The notes under the pieces are model-generated. The model saw nothing but the letters and a program-made list of their open reading frames with translations. It was not told the origin of the DNA and ran no database searches. Below, piece by piece: positions 21,780-32,738 of a DNA stretch of 64,000 nucleotides (its first letter is position 1; every line of letters begins with the position of its first letter). The translations under genes and the position numbers were made by a program. Source of the DNA: Symbiodinium natans (taxonomy: Eukaryota > Sar > Dinophyceae > Suessiales > Symbiodiniaceae); the NCBI GenBank assembly GCA_905221605.1, contig CAJNDS010002161.1, positions 242,763 through 306,762 on the forward strand. The letters are read 5' to 3'.

Positions 21780-24700
21780 CCACATGGTCCGTCTCTCAGA
21801 AAAGGGAGAGCGGAGAAAGGAGGAGAACGAACATGGGAAGAGTAAGGAAGGAGAGCTAGAGAGAGGATAGAAAGATAGAGAGGAGAAATGAGGGACAAAG
21901 ACCGTGGAAGAAAGGAGTGAGCGATGCTCGGGAGAAAAGTGTAAGGGGAAAGGAAAAGGAACAGTGGATAACAAAAACAAGTGTCCTGCCCTACCTATTC
22001 TCTTTTCTTCTTGATCTTCTCTCACCCCTTTTTGTTCTCCAAGCGGCCCTCTTTTCACCATCGCTTCATCCTTTTCCTTCACCCTGTTTCCCTATCTGTC
22101 GCTCTTCCACTGTCTCCCTTCTTCCTTTTTTCATGACTACTGTCTCCTTCTCTTTGCTTCTCCATCTGTCTCCATCTCTTTCACTCCGGAGCCCCCCGGT
22201 GTTTTCTGTTCATTGCTCATCCTTTCTGACTATACGAGGCAGACCCTGTACAAACGATGGGCCCTGTTCTGGACCTGGCCCTGCACTGCCTCTTTCCACA
22301 CACTCCAAACCCCTCTAAGCCTCCGCAAGAGTTTCAGGCAGCCTTCAGGGAGCGTCCCCAAGGGGCTTCCAAGAGTGAAGGAGAGGTGTGAGAGGAGGAC
22401 CCTTTCCCCACATTGCTAAGAAGAAAAACAAGAGAAAAGAACAAAGACTCAGAGACATGTAGAGAGGTGTGGAAGGTAGTTAGAAGGAGCAGGACAAGTC
22501 CTCCTTCCATCTTATCATTCCTTCATTCTCCTTGCTTAACCTTGCCCGTGTTCTATCCCCCTACGTAATGACAAAAGGAACAGAGGAGGAAAGGCTCATG
22601 GAATGGAGGCGATAAAAGGGAGAGCGGAGAAAGGAGGAGAACGAACATGGGAAGAGTAAGGAAGGAGAGCTAGAGAGAGGATAGAAAGATAGAGAGGAGA
22701 AATGAAGGACGAAGACCGTGGAAGAAAGGAGTGAGCGATGCTCGGGAAATAAGCGTAAGGGTGAGGAAAATGAACAGTGGATAACAAAAACAAGTGTCCT
22801 GCCCTACCTGTTCTCTTTTCTTCTTGATCTTCTCTGTCTCCTTTTTGTTCTCCAAGTGGTCCTGTTTTCACCATCGCTTCCTGCTTCTCCTGCTTCATTG
22901 TTTTTGTTTCCTTCACCCCGTTGCCACGCTGTCCCTCTTCCGCTGTCTTCCTTCTTCCTCTTCTCCCTGATCTCTATCTGTCTCCATCTCTCTCTCTCCG
23001 GCGCCCCCCGGCGCTTTCCGTTCATTGCTCATCCTTTCTGTTTTACGAGGCACTGATCTGGACATGGCCCTGCACTGCCTTTTTCCACACACTCCAAACC
23101 CTCTGAGCCTTCCCCAAGAGTGTCAGGCAGCTTTCAGGGAGCGTCCCCAAGGGGTCTCCAAGTGTGAAGGAGAGGTGTGAGAGGAGGACCCTTTCCCCAC
23201 ATTGCTAAGAAGAAAAACAAGAGAAAAGAACAAAGACTCAGAGACATGTAGAGAGGTGTGGAAGGTAGTTAGAAGGAGCAGGACAAGTCCTCCTTCCATC
23301 TTATCATTCCCTTCATTCTCCTTGCTGAACCTTGCCCATGTTCTATCCTTCTACTTTATGACTACTTTATGACAAAAGGAACAGAGGAGGAAAGGCTCAT
23401 GGCATGGACGCGAGAAAAGGGAGCGCGGAGACAGGATGAGAACGAACATGGGAAAAGAAAGGAAGGAGAGCTAGAGAGAGGATAGGAGATAGAGAGGGGG
23501 AATGAAGGACGAAGACCGTGGAAGAAAGGAGTGAGCGATGCTCGGGAAAAAAGTGTAAGGGATGAGGAAAAGGAACAGTGGATAACAAAGACAAGTGTCC
23601 TGCCCTACCTGCTCTCTTTTCTTCTTGATCTTCTCTGTCTCCTTTTTGTTCTCCAAGCGGCTCCAAGCGGCCCTCTTTTCACCGTCACTTCCTCCTTCCT
23701 CTTCTTCATTGTTTCTGTTTCCTTCACCCTGTTTCCCTATCTGTCGCTCTTCCACTGTCTTCCTTCTTCCTCTTCTCCCTGATTACTGTCTCCTTCTCTT
23801 TGCTTCTCTATCTGTCTCCATCTCTCTCACTCCGGTGCCCCCTGGTGCTTTCTGTTCATCCCTCTGATCCCCCAAGAGTTTCAGGCGCCCTTCAGAGAGT
23901 GTCATCCAGGGGCCTCCAAGAGTGAAAGAGAGGCGTGAGAGGAGGACCCTTTCCCCATGTTGCTAAGAAGAAAAATAAGGGAAAAGATCATGTAGACATG
24001 TAGAGAAGTGTGGAAGGTAGTTACAAGGAGCAGGAGAAGTCCTCTTTCCATCATATCATTCTCTTCATTCTCCTTGCTTAACCTTGCCCTTCGTCTAATT
24101 ATGCCCCCTACGCAATGACAAAAGGAACAGAGGAAGAAAGGGCCCGCAGAAGGGACGCAAGAAAGGGAGAGTGCAGAAAGCGGGCGCACGAAGAGGGAGA
24201 ACGAAAGGAAGGAGAAAGAGAGCTTGTTAAAGACAATAGCATTCCTGAGAACAGCGAAATCCTGTCATCTATTGAAATGCTGGAGGGGCTCTTTGATTCC
24301 TTTTCAAATGAAGGCTTCTATCATTCATGGTGTTCCTTAGAACAGGAGAGCCTTTCAGGACAACGCCCTTATCTGTATTCAACATAGGCCGGGCTACCTC
24401 TGATTTAAGAATACACGGAAGGGCTCATTCTAAGAAAATATACTCTCCCACCCCAAAAGAAGAGGACGGACCCACTCATCTATCAAGGAAAAGAGCCGAA
24501 AGCATCTGGGAGGAATTAAATACGAATGAGGGGCTATCGCAGTATCCTTTTTTCTTCTGACACGGATTCTTTGAAAGAAGGGGTTCCTGCCTTTTGCTTG
24601 TTTCAAGAAGGGGAGGCTTTCGAGTGGCAAGGGGCGAGCTCACGCCCACCCCGGTCTTTGGGGTCACTCTGAAAACAGCTTGGAGAGGATAGTTGCTTCT

Positions 24701-25100
24701 CTCTCCTTTTTCCGTTTCTCTATCCCTTGCTCCGTATCTGTCGTTCTCGAGCCTTCCCTTCTTCTGTGAATCTGCTTCTTTCAATATCCACCAGGAGCCT
24801 GCAGTTTTCGCAAGGGGGCTTCCCTGAGGGGCTCCCTGAAAGGGCCTCCCAGGGGTTTGAGAGAAGACTGCGAGAGGGGAAAAGAGGACAGTAAGATCCT
24901 GTCCCCCGTTTCCAACAAGAGAAAAAATTGACAGAGAGATGTAGGTAGATAGAGGGTAGTGAGAAGGATCAAGCAGAACTCCTCCTCTTCCCCCTCTCTT
25001 GTCTGTACCTTCACACTTCTTTCTCACCCTTGACTTTCTGTGGTTCTGTTTCCTTCTTGAAGGAGAATTCCAGCTCCTCTGTTGTCAGTACCTTCTCTTT
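21780..25100. repeat. Tandem array of ~0.8 kb units with purine/pyrimidine strand bias
   Basis: The motif AAAGGGAGAGCGGAG recurs at 21801, 22615 and 23416 and in altered form at 24162, spacings of about 814, 801 and 746. A second shared block (around CTAAGAAGAAAAACAAGAG) lies at about 22417, 23203 and 23960. A more diverged copy covers about 24690-25030. Each unit has a purine-rich left part and a pyrimidine-rich right part. ORFs here are low-complexity and recur with the unit; I do not call genes. Confidence 0.85.
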
Positions 25101-25204
25101 CTTATCCTTGACTTTCTTCTTTCATTCCCTGTTGAATGGCAAGTAGAAAACGGGAGGGGCGGGAAAGAGGAAAGAACAAGCAGAAGGAAGAGGAGAAGAG
25201 AAAG

Positions 25205-25299
25205 GGATGATGGAAGGAAGGAAGGAAGGAAGGAAGGAAGGAAGGAGGGAGGGAGGGAGGGAGGGAGAGAGAGAGAGAGAGAGCGACAGAGACAAAGGG

Positions 25300-25333
<34 letters not shown>

Positions 25334-25375
25334 GCGAGAGCGAAAGAGAAAGAAAGAGGGAGAGATGCGATGAAT
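25205..25375 (+). repeat. GGAA/GGGA/GA microsatellite
   Basis: Successive (GGAA)n, (GGGA)n and (GA)n tracts, purine-only on the plus strand. Confidence 0.95.
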
Positions 25376-25379
25376 AAAA

Positions 25380-25760
25380 GAACCACACTGAGCTATTTAA
25401 AGGGTGTTCTGTTAGAGGGCCCATGATTTAAAGATTTTGAAGAGTCGAATTGAGGTCTTGAGTTTTTTCAAAAAATTTAGGAGGCTCAAGATATCAACGT
25501 TGGGCAAACATCACGGTAACTGAACGATGCAAACAGTTTTAGTTCTGGTTAGTGCAAAATATCAAAATTTAGAGTGGAGACCTAAGACCTCAATCATACT
25601 GTTTATTTACAAAAATGCTCTTCAGGTAGCCTGGTAAATATCTTAAAGAGTTGAAAACGTAAGACTGCAACAACGTTAGCGAAAGCTGTTGTTTTGCAAA
25701 ACCTTAAAGCGCCATCATTTTTTAACGAAAGGCTTGGTTTGAACCTTGATATGTCCTCGA
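25380..25760. other. AT-rich unique spacer
   Basis: No telomere word, gene or repeat recognised between the GA microsatellite and the inverted repeat. Confidence 0.5.
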
Positions 25761-25766
25761 CATCAA

Positions 25767-26000
25767 AAACGAAAGGTTTGTTTATCAACCTGGTGCGCCT
25801 GCGACGTCAGAAGGTCAGTTGTTGTGTTAACCCTAGTGTGTCCTCAACTTCAAAAACGAAAGGATCTTTGTAAACCTTGGTGTGCCCCCATCCTCAAAAA
25901 CGAAAGCATTTTGTAAACACGTTTAAGCGAAAGGGTTTTTTGTAAACCCTAGCAAAGGACTTTTGCCAGCCCTAGCGTGCCCTCAACCTCAAAAACGAAA
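25767..26000 (+). repeat. Imperfect 55-90 bp repeats carrying CAAAAACGAAAG
   Basis: The motif TCAAAAACGAAAG occurs at about 25767, 25848, 25900 and 25989, each followed by TTTGTAAAC-like sequence. It recurs inverted at about 27520. Confidence 0.7.
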
Positions 26001-27640
26001 GCTTCTTTTAAATATTCAAATCTCTCAAAATCCTTAAAGCCTAGAACATTTCAGCGGAGAAGAAGGCAAGGGTTTTTCCCCACCTTCGGTGTGGGGTTGT
26101 TAGATTTTAAATTCAACTCTTCTCCTCGCCCGGAACTCTTCTCCTCGCCCGGTCTACTCCTAGAGACTCCCTGGACTGCCCAATTACAGAGATTCAAGAC
26201 TCCCCGAATTGCCCAGCCAGAGACTCCTGGAGTGCCCAACCCCAGGGTCTCCCTGGAGTGCCCAGAGTTTCCCGAAATCCCCAGCCCCAGAGTTTTTTCA
26301 GAGTCTCCCTGGAGTGCCCAACCCCAGAGTCTTTTAGAGTGCACAGTTTTCCCCAGAGTCTCCCTGGAGTGCCCAACCCCAGAGACTGCCTGCAATGCCC
26401 AGAGAGTCTGGAGTGGAGTAGAGTCTTCCTGGAGTGCCCAGTTTAGAGACTCCCTGGAGTGCCCAACCCAGAGACTCCCTCGCTGGAGTGCCCAAGCCCA
26501 ATCCAAATCCCTAAGGTGGGGATGTTCGAAATAAAACATTTTAAAATTTGAAAGGGGCCCCGGGGTCTCAGGGTGTGGGGGGTAGGCGCTGAGGCGCTTA
26601 GGAGGAGCTTGGGAGCTTATAGTTAGGGGTTTAGGTTTCTGGGTTTCGGAGCCTAGGAGCTTAGGGTTTATAGGGTTTGATTTAAGGTTTATGGGTTTGG
26701 GGGGTAGGCGCTTAGGCGCTGAGGAGCTTAGGAGCTTAGGAGGGTTTAAGAATTTAGGGGTAGGCGCTTAGGCGCTTAGGACCTCAGGAGCTTAGGGTTT
26801 AGGGTTTAAGGGTTTAGGGGGTAGGCGCTGAGGAGCTTAGGGAGCTTTGGAGCTCAGGGTTTATGGATCTAGGGGGCAGGCACTCAGGAGCTTAGGAGCT
26901 TAGGGTTTAGGGTTTAAGGTTTAAGGGTTTAGGGGGTAGGCGCTTAGGCGCTAAGGAGCCTCGGAGCTTAGGAGCTTAGGGTTCAGGGTTTAAGGATTAA
27001 GGGGCAGGCGCTGGGCCTCCCCGCCTTTTTAACTTTGAAAAAACCTTAAAACCCTCAAAATCTAGAAGGCCCGGGCTTTCAAGATTTTAAGGGTTTTAAG
27101 GAAATGATAAAATTTAAAAGAAGGTCCCTGGGTCCCGGCTCCTAAGCTCTTAAGCTCCTGAGCGCCTAAGCGCCTACCCCCTAAACCCTTATAGACCTTA
27201 AACCCTAAAACCTAGGCTCCTAAGCTCCTAAGCGCCTAGGCGCTTAAGCGCCTACCCCCTAATCCCTTAAACCCTAAACCCTAAACCATCAACTCCCAAG
27301 CTCTTAAGCTCCTGAGCGCCTAAGCGCCTAAACCCTAAACCCTAAACCCTAAGCTCCTAAGCGCCTAAGCGCCTAAGCGCCTACGCCCTAAACCCTGAGA
27401 CCCTGGGACCCCTTTTTATCTTGAAAACACCTTGCCTTCTTCTCTGCTGAAGTTTTGCTGGAGTTTAAGGACTCTACGCCTTTCGGGATTTTACGGCTTT
27501 TAGTATTTGAATGGATCTTTCGTTTTTGAGGTTTTGGGCACGCTAGGGTTTACCAATAACCTTTGCTAGGGTTTCAAAAACTTTCGCTTCAAAGTTAAGG
27601 GCGCGCCAGTGTTTACAGAAAACCTTTCAATTGTGATTAA
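25850..27640. mobile_element. Long inverted repeat, left arm interrupted by another element
   Basis: The left arm (25850-26080 plus 26536-27010) pairs with the right arm (27130-27640, reverse complement). The outer part carries CAAAAACGAAAG and GAGAAGAAGGCAAGG; the inner part carries GGTCTCAGGG and repeated GGCGCTTAGG. The centre is near 27050-27100. No transposase is seen, so it would be non-autonomous or a segmental inversion-duplication. Confidence 0.65.
26080..26535 (+). mobile_element. Dispersed element, copy 1, with internal minisatellites
   Basis: It starts TTCCCCACCTTCGGTGTGGG (a hairpin) and ends AGGTGGGGATGTTCGAAATA. Inside are CTCCTCGCCCGGAACT-type repeats, then about ten 26-bp units containing CCTGGAGTGCCCAACCCC. 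It interrupts the left arm of the inverted repeat; the right arm retains the uninterrupted sequence. A second copy is at 52743-53064. Confidence 0.7.
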
Positions 27641-27645
27641 TTTGG

Positions 27646-27706
27646 TCAGGCCGGAAATGTGTCATCTTTTCCGTCTTACAGACATAAGCATGACACATTT
27701 CGGCCG
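27646..27706. repeat. Hairpin-forming inverted repeat
   Basis: GGCCGGAAATGTGTCAT and its near-perfect complement (ATGACACATTTCGGCCGG) flank about 25 bases. Confidence 0.8.
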
Positions 27707-27711
27707 GAAAT

Positions 27712-27846
27712 GTGGGATGATGGGGGATGATGAAGATGATGAAGATGATGGGGGATGATGGGGGATGATGGGGAATGATGGGGGATGATGGGGGATGATG
27801 GGGGATGATGAAGATGATGGGGGATGATGAAGATGATGGGGAATGA
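27712..27846 (+). repeat. GATGATGGG/GATGAA minisatellite
   Basis: Interspersed GATGATGGGG and GATGAAGATGAT units. Confidence 0.9.
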
Positions 27847-27847
27847 A

Positions 27848-29325
27848 GGGGCATAAATTTTTTAAATTCCTTAAATTCCTTAAATTCCTACATTAGCCCT
27901 GTTTTAGGAATTTAAAGAGTTTAAAGAGACCGAAATTCTTTAAATTCCTTAAATTCCTAAATTAAATTAAATTGGTTCTGGGCCCTAATTTAAAATTTCA
28001 TAAATTCCATAAATTCCTGAAATTCCTGAAATTCCTTAAATTCCTTAAATTCCTAAATTAGGGCTAATTTAGGAATTTAAGGAATTTACAGAATTTAGGC
28101 CTCTTTAAAGTCTTTAAATTCCTTAAATTCCTAAATTAAATTAAATTGGTTCTGGGCCCTAATTTCAAATTTTATAGATTCCTTAAATTCCTTAAATTCC
28201 TTAAGTTCCTAAATTAGGGCTAATTTAGGAATTTAAGGAATTTAAAGAATTTAGGCCTCTTTAAATTCTTTAAATTCCTTAGATTCAAAATTAAATGAAA
28301 TTGGTTCTGGGCCCTAATTTAAAATTTTTTAAATTCCTTAAATTCCTTAAATTCCTTGTATTCCTTAAATTCCGTAAATTCCTTAAATTCCTAAATTAGG
28401 GCTAATTTAGGAATTTAAGGAGTTTAAAGAGTTTAGGCCTCTTTAAATTCTTTAAATTCCTTAAATTCCTAAATTAAATTAAATTGGTTCTGGGCCCTAA
28501 TTTAATATTTTTTAAATTCCTTAAATTCCTAAATTAGGGCTAATTTAGGAATTTAAGGAATTTAAAGAATTTAGGCCTCTTTAAATTCTTTAAATTCCTT
28601 AAATTCCTAAATTAGCCCTAATTTAGGAATTTAAGGAATTTAAGGAATTTATAAAATTTTAAATTACGGCCCAGAACCAATTTAATTTAATTTAGGAATT
28701 TAAGGAATTTAAGGAATTTCGGCCTCTTTAAATTCCTTAAATTCCTTAAATTCCTAAATTAGGGCTAATTTAGGAATTTAAGGAATTTAAAGAGTTTAGG
28801 CCTCTTTAAATTCTTTAAATTCCTTAAATTCCTAAATTAAATTAAATTGGTTCTGGGCCCTAATTTAAAATTTTTTAAATTCCTTAAATTCCTAAAATTC
28901 CTTAAGTTCCAAAATTAGGGCTAATTTAGGAATTTAAGGAATTTAAAGAATTTAGGCCTCTTTAAATTCTTTAAATTCCTTAAATTCCTAAATTAGCCCG
29001 AATTGAGGAATTTAAGGAATTTAAGGAATTTAAGGAATTTAAGGAATTTATAAAATTTTAAATTACGGCCCAGAACCAATTTAATTTAATTTAGGAATTT
29101 AAGGAATTTAAGGAATTTCGGCCTCTTTAAATTCCTTAAATTCCTTAAATTCCTAAATTAGGGCTAATTTAGGAATTTAAGGAATTTAAAGAATTTAGGC
29201 CTCTTTAAATTCTTTAAATTCCTTAAATTCCTAAATTAGCCCTAATTTAGGAATTTAAGGATTTAAAAAAAATTAAATTAAGGCCCGGCCTCCTTAAATT
29301 CTTTAAATTCCTTAAATTCCTAAAT
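27848..29325. repeat. AT-rich palindromic satellite
   Basis: Repeats of AAATTCCTTAAATTCC on one strand and GGAATTTAAGGAATTT on the other meet at GGCCT centres, so each 80-90 bp segment can fold on itself. GGTTCTGGGCCC markers at about 27973, 28145, 28300, 28482 and 28847 (and inverted near 28665 and 29065) give a repeat of about 155-365 bp. Confidence 0.85.
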
Positions 29326-29712
29326 TCTGCCTGAAGAAGCCATGCCACACGCCAAATAGTACATAAAGGTCCTTCGTACATATATATATATGTATATGTA
29401 TAATCTACTGTTGCCTTGACAGAAATGGCCAACATACTTTGCATATTTCCTTTGCATTGGAATTCTATGGAAACTCTACTGGCATTTCGGCTAATTCTTT
29501 CTTTAACCCAAGAAGGTTTACAAGATAAGGAGCACGAGTGTTTAGCTCGGGACACCTTGTAGGGAGCAGTACTTGCCTTTAACCCTGCACTTAGGCTGTT
29601 TCCAGTGGTGTGCGGGGTGATGGTCGCATGTATAGGATCAGACTCTGGTCCCGGAGTACTTCCACCCAAACCCCTAAACCCTAAACCCTAAACCCTGAAC
29701 CCCAAATCCTAC

Positions 29713-29789
29713 CGCTGCTCAGTCAACTTCAAGCGCCTTCGTCGACCCTTTTTTCCCTTTCGTGGCCGCAGACCATCGCTGTCTGCCTC
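29713..29789 (-). CDS. Candidate internal exon, strongly basic
   Basis: Acceptor CCCACTTTGCTTGCAG/G and donor GAGCAGCG/GTAGGATTTGGGG bound EADSDGLRPRKGKKGRRRRL.... The intron that follows starts with degenerate then perfect telomere word. It is among the best splice-site pairs in the window. Confidence 0.45.
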
Positions 29790-29930
29790 CTGCAAGCAAA
29801 GTGGGGCTTGCTACGCACAACAGGGCCAAGAACAGTATTGAAGTCCTAAATCGGTTTAGGGTTTAGGGTTTTGGCTCCTAAACTCTAGACCACAAACCCC
29901 TAGACCCGAGGGCCTAAACCAACCTGGCAG

Positions 29931-29969
29931 CCCCGTGAACGAAGAGATGCAACTGAAAGGCCTCCCCAG
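29931..29969 (+). CDS. Candidate 39-nt exon
   Basis: Acceptor AACCTGGCAG and donor CTCCCCAG/GTCTGCC bound PRERRDATERPPQ. Confidence 0.28.
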
Positions 29970-30431
29970 GTCTGCCTTGACGCCCCAAAGCCTCAATGCG
30001 ACCAGAAGTCCCTAAACCCCGCCAGGTTTAGGACGTCGGGTGTAGAGTGAAGTGCTGAACCCGCAGCCGAACAAGCGCAGTGCAAAATCAACCCCGAAAG
30101 TTCGAGAAGCAAAAGAACATACCACCCTAGAACCGGCCGAGGCCCTAGCCCCACAAACCCTAAACCGTAAACCCCCTAGGCCCTAAACCCAAAAAGTCCT
30201 TGAAACCCCAACCCTAAAAAGCCCGAAAAAACCCTAAACCCCAAAAAGCCCCAACAAAAGCCCTAAGAACCCTAAAAGAAACCCAAAGCCCAAAAACGAA
30301 ATCAGGCTGTCTCAACCAACAAGCCTTTTGCAGCCTAAACCCTAAACACTAAACACTAAACCCTAAACCCTAAACCCTAAACCCTAAACCCTAAACCCTA
30401 AACCCTAAACCCTAAACCCTAAACCCTAAAC

Positions 30432-30476
30432 CCGCGCCTCCTGCACGTCGGGAGTCACAGCTAGGCTCCGCCGCGC
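30432..30476 (-). CDS. Candidate 45-nt exon with GTTTAGGG donor
   Basis: CTCGAAAG/GCG opens ARRSLAVTPDVQEAR, which ends GAGGCGCGG/GTTTAGGG at the edge of a long array. Confidence 0.35.
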
Positions 30477-30505
30477 CTTTCGAGGCTTTAGGTTGGGACA
30501 TCGGG

Positions 30506-30735
30506 TTTAGGGTTTAGGGTTTAGGGTTTGGGGTTTAGGGTTTAGGGTTTGGGGTTTGGGGTTTGGGGTTTGGGGTTTGGGGTTTGGGGGTTGGGGGTTT
30601 GGGGTTTAGGGTTTAGGGTTTAGGGTTTAGGGGTTGGGGTTTGGGGTTTGGGGTTTGGGGGTTTGGGGGTTTGGGGTTTGGGGTTTGGGGTTTGGGGTTT
30701 GGGGATTTGGGGTTTGGGGTTTGGGGTTTAGGGTG
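30506..30735 (+). repeat. Mixed TTTAGGG/TTTGGGG array, homogenised variants
   Basis: Runs of TTTGGGG and TTTGGGGG alternate with TTTAGGG. ORFs on the minus strand here are translated repeat (PNPKPQT), not genes. Confidence 0.95.
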
Positions 30736-30922
30736 AAGAAGATGAGACGGCCATGGGGGATCCAGTGAAGATAGGTGACGACACATGAGACAGGAAACGA
30801 GAGGAAAGCTGCAAGCAGATGAGTGGGGAATGGGAAGCATGTGTGAAAGGGTGTTTCTCATGTATTTTTCCCACTATAATCCCTATTCGGGGCTGTTAGT
30901 AAGCATAAGGGGGGAACCAAGA

Positions 30923-30995
30923 TATAAGGAGATATAGTCCCTATATACTTTAGTAGCCCCTCCCCATGTTACCCCTAACGTCCCTTGTAAGGGTC
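30923..30995 (+). repeat. Dispersed repeat, copy 1
   Basis: Shares TAGTAGCCCCT, ACCCCTAA and GTCCCTTGTAAGGGTCC-like blocks with 32243-32312. Confidence 0.5.
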
Positions 30996-31039
30996 CCTCC
31001 TTTGAAGCCCCATGGACAGAAGGGCGACTGCGCAACAAG

Positions 31040-31275
31040 CAAGGCAACAATCTGGGAACCCAACAGAACCGCAAGGGCCACAAAAACCCTAAAACACCCA
31101 TGAAAACCTCCAAAAGCCTTGAAAAAGCCCTGAAGAAGCCCTAACATCCCCAAAACACTGAGTAAGACACCAAAAATACCCTTAACAGCTATAACAAAAG
31201 ACACAAAAAAACCAAACGCCCTAACACCATTAAAAAAACCCAAAACCACCCCAAAGAAACCTAAACCCATGCATC
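31040..31275. other. Degenerate C-rich telomere word
   Basis: AAACCC/AAAACC-type sequence without perfect units. The hydrophobic minus-strand ORF here is its translation and is not called. Confidence 0.5.
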
Positions 31276-31458
31276 ACCCCTTACAAGCCGCAACAAAAAA
31301 CCCACAATGGCCCTAATTCCTCCCATAAAAGCCATACCAAGCTCAGGGCAGCCCAGGTGTGCGGCTTAAGGTTTCGGGTTGAGGGTTTATACATCCAAGG
31401 TTTATAAACTCTAAACCCTAAACCCCAAACCCTGAGAACAAAAAGACGCTCTGACCAC

Positions 31459-31515
31459 CTCGCGTCGCTGCCGCCGCTTCTCCCGACGGCTGCCCGCAAA
31501 GTCTTCATCCAAGTC
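31459..31515 (-). CDS. Candidate exon, paralogous to 43396-43449
   Basis: GCTGCCTGAG/GAC opens exactly 19 codons, DLDEDFAGSRREKRRQRRE, to GAG/GTGGTC. The plus-strand copy at 43396 keeps 50 of 54 bases, and two of its four changes are silent. Similarity continues upstream through the flanking TTTAGGG. Confidence 0.45.
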
Positions 31516-31965
31516 CTCAGGCAGCGTAGTTACACGGGGTGGCGAAGCCCTAAACCCTGAACCCTAAACCCTAAGCCCCAAACCCTAAACCCTAAACCCG
31601 AAAAGCCCTAAACCCCCTAACTGAGTGCAGTTCGGGTCTTCAAGTATACCGGTACCTTAGACAAGAAATTGCAATACCCCCTTATACCCTCCTTTTGGGG
31701 AGGGCCAAAGCAAGGCTCATCGGGCTTACAAGCACTATGGGTTTCAAGTTTTTGGGTGGGCTTCAGCAAACCCGAAAATCCTACATCCTCTCAGCCTCTG
31801 TAGGGTTTAGGGTTTAGGGTTTAGGGTGTACTGTGTAGGGTTTAGGGTTTAGGGTTTAGGGTTTAGGGTTTAGCAAGACTGCACCCTAAACCTCAAACCC
31901 TAAACTCCGCTTATTGAAAGCCTGAACCCTAAACCCTCAACCCTCCCTGACTCCTACCTCTGCAG

Positions 31966-31992
31966 CTTCCTTAATCGTGAGCCCGGAGCCAG
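31966..31992 (+). CDS. Candidate 27-nt micro-exon
   Basis: A strong acceptor (CTCCTACCTCTGCAG) and donor (GAGCCAG/GTCTTTAAG) enclose only 27 nt. Confidence 0.22.
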
Positions 31993-32242
31993 GTCTTTAA
32001 GTACCCCTAAACCCTAAACCCTAAACCCTAAACCCCAAACCCTGAACCCTAAACCCAATAACCCAACGCAATCCACACGACTTCGCGCCTCGAGGCGCGA
32101 TCTCATAGGAGCCTCGCTGGCAACCGGCCATTGGGCTGTTCGTTCTCGGGTTGGGACCTTCTAAATCCCCAGCCCTTAACCCAAAACCTCGTGAGCCTAC
32201 TCTAGAATGGACCATCTTGTTCCCTTCTATAACACCGAAATT

Positions 32243-32312
32243 TACCCAAGGTCCCCTGTATGCCTAAGTAGCCCCTATAACCCCTAAATATTCCCCTAAG
32301 GTCCCTTATAAG
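32243..32312 (+). repeat. Dispersed repeat, copy 2
   Basis: See 30923-30995: shared order of CCCCT, TAAGTAGCCCCT and CCCTTATAAGGGTCC blocks. Confidence 0.5.
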
Positions 32313-32472
32313 GGTCCTGCTTAAACTTTGAATCCTGAATTCTGCACAGGTTGCGTGCTACAACCCGCATGCAGGAGAAGCTTTGTAAACGAGTTCCCGG
32401 CACTTAACTTCAAACAACACACCCTGACACCCTGAACCCTAAACCCTGAACCCTAAACCCTAAACCCTAAAC

Positions 32473-32519
32473 CCTGCGTATGCCGGGGGCAAGGCTTCCT
32501 CGTCGTTGCTGAACCTTTG
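32473..32519 (-). CDS. Candidate internal exon with GTTTAGGG donor
   Basis: GCGGCCTCCTCAG/CAA opens QRFSNDEEALPPAYA, which ends TACGCAGG/GTTTAGGG. Confidence 0.35.
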
Positions 32520-32652
32520 CTGAGGAGGCCGCAGGCCCGAAACAAAAACGGTGAAGACCACTTAGGGTTTAGGGTTTAGGGTTTAGGGTTTAGGGTTTAG
32601 TGTTTAGGGTTTAGGGTTCCTAATTTAGGGTTTAGGGTAACTGATGAGCCCC

Positions 32653-32738
32653 TGGTTCTTAGTAGGGAATGAGGGAATTGGGGCCCTATATTCTACCCAA
32701 GGGAGGTACCTCATTCCCTGATTCCCTACTAAGAACCA
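32653..32738. mobile_element. MITE with 18-bp perfect TIRs and 5-bp TSD
   Basis: TGGTTCTTAGTAGGGAAT and its exact complement bound 86 bp. Both sides are flanked by GCCCC (32648-32652, 32739-32743), a target-site duplication. One arm recurs at 15545 and a diverged element lies at 63709. Confidence 0.8.

Noticed and set aside
21917-23867. Recurring ORFs of 80-130 residues on both strands of the 0.8 kb repeat
   Set aside because: Low-complexity Ser/Phe/Leu or Arg/Glu products of purine/pyrimidine-biased DNA; sharing across copies follows from the tandem repeat itself.
25102-25424. Leu/Ser and Arg/Glu-rich ORFs
   Set aside because: Translated GGAA/GA microsatellite.
26160-26510. CRISPR-like array of 26-bp repeats
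   Set aside because: Repeats are directly adjacent minisatellite units without unique spacers, in a eukaryotic context.
30950-31270. Hydrophobic 106-residue minus-strand ORF
   Set aside because: It is the translation of degenerate AAACCC repeat, with no ATG-supported start beyond repeat and no family pattern.
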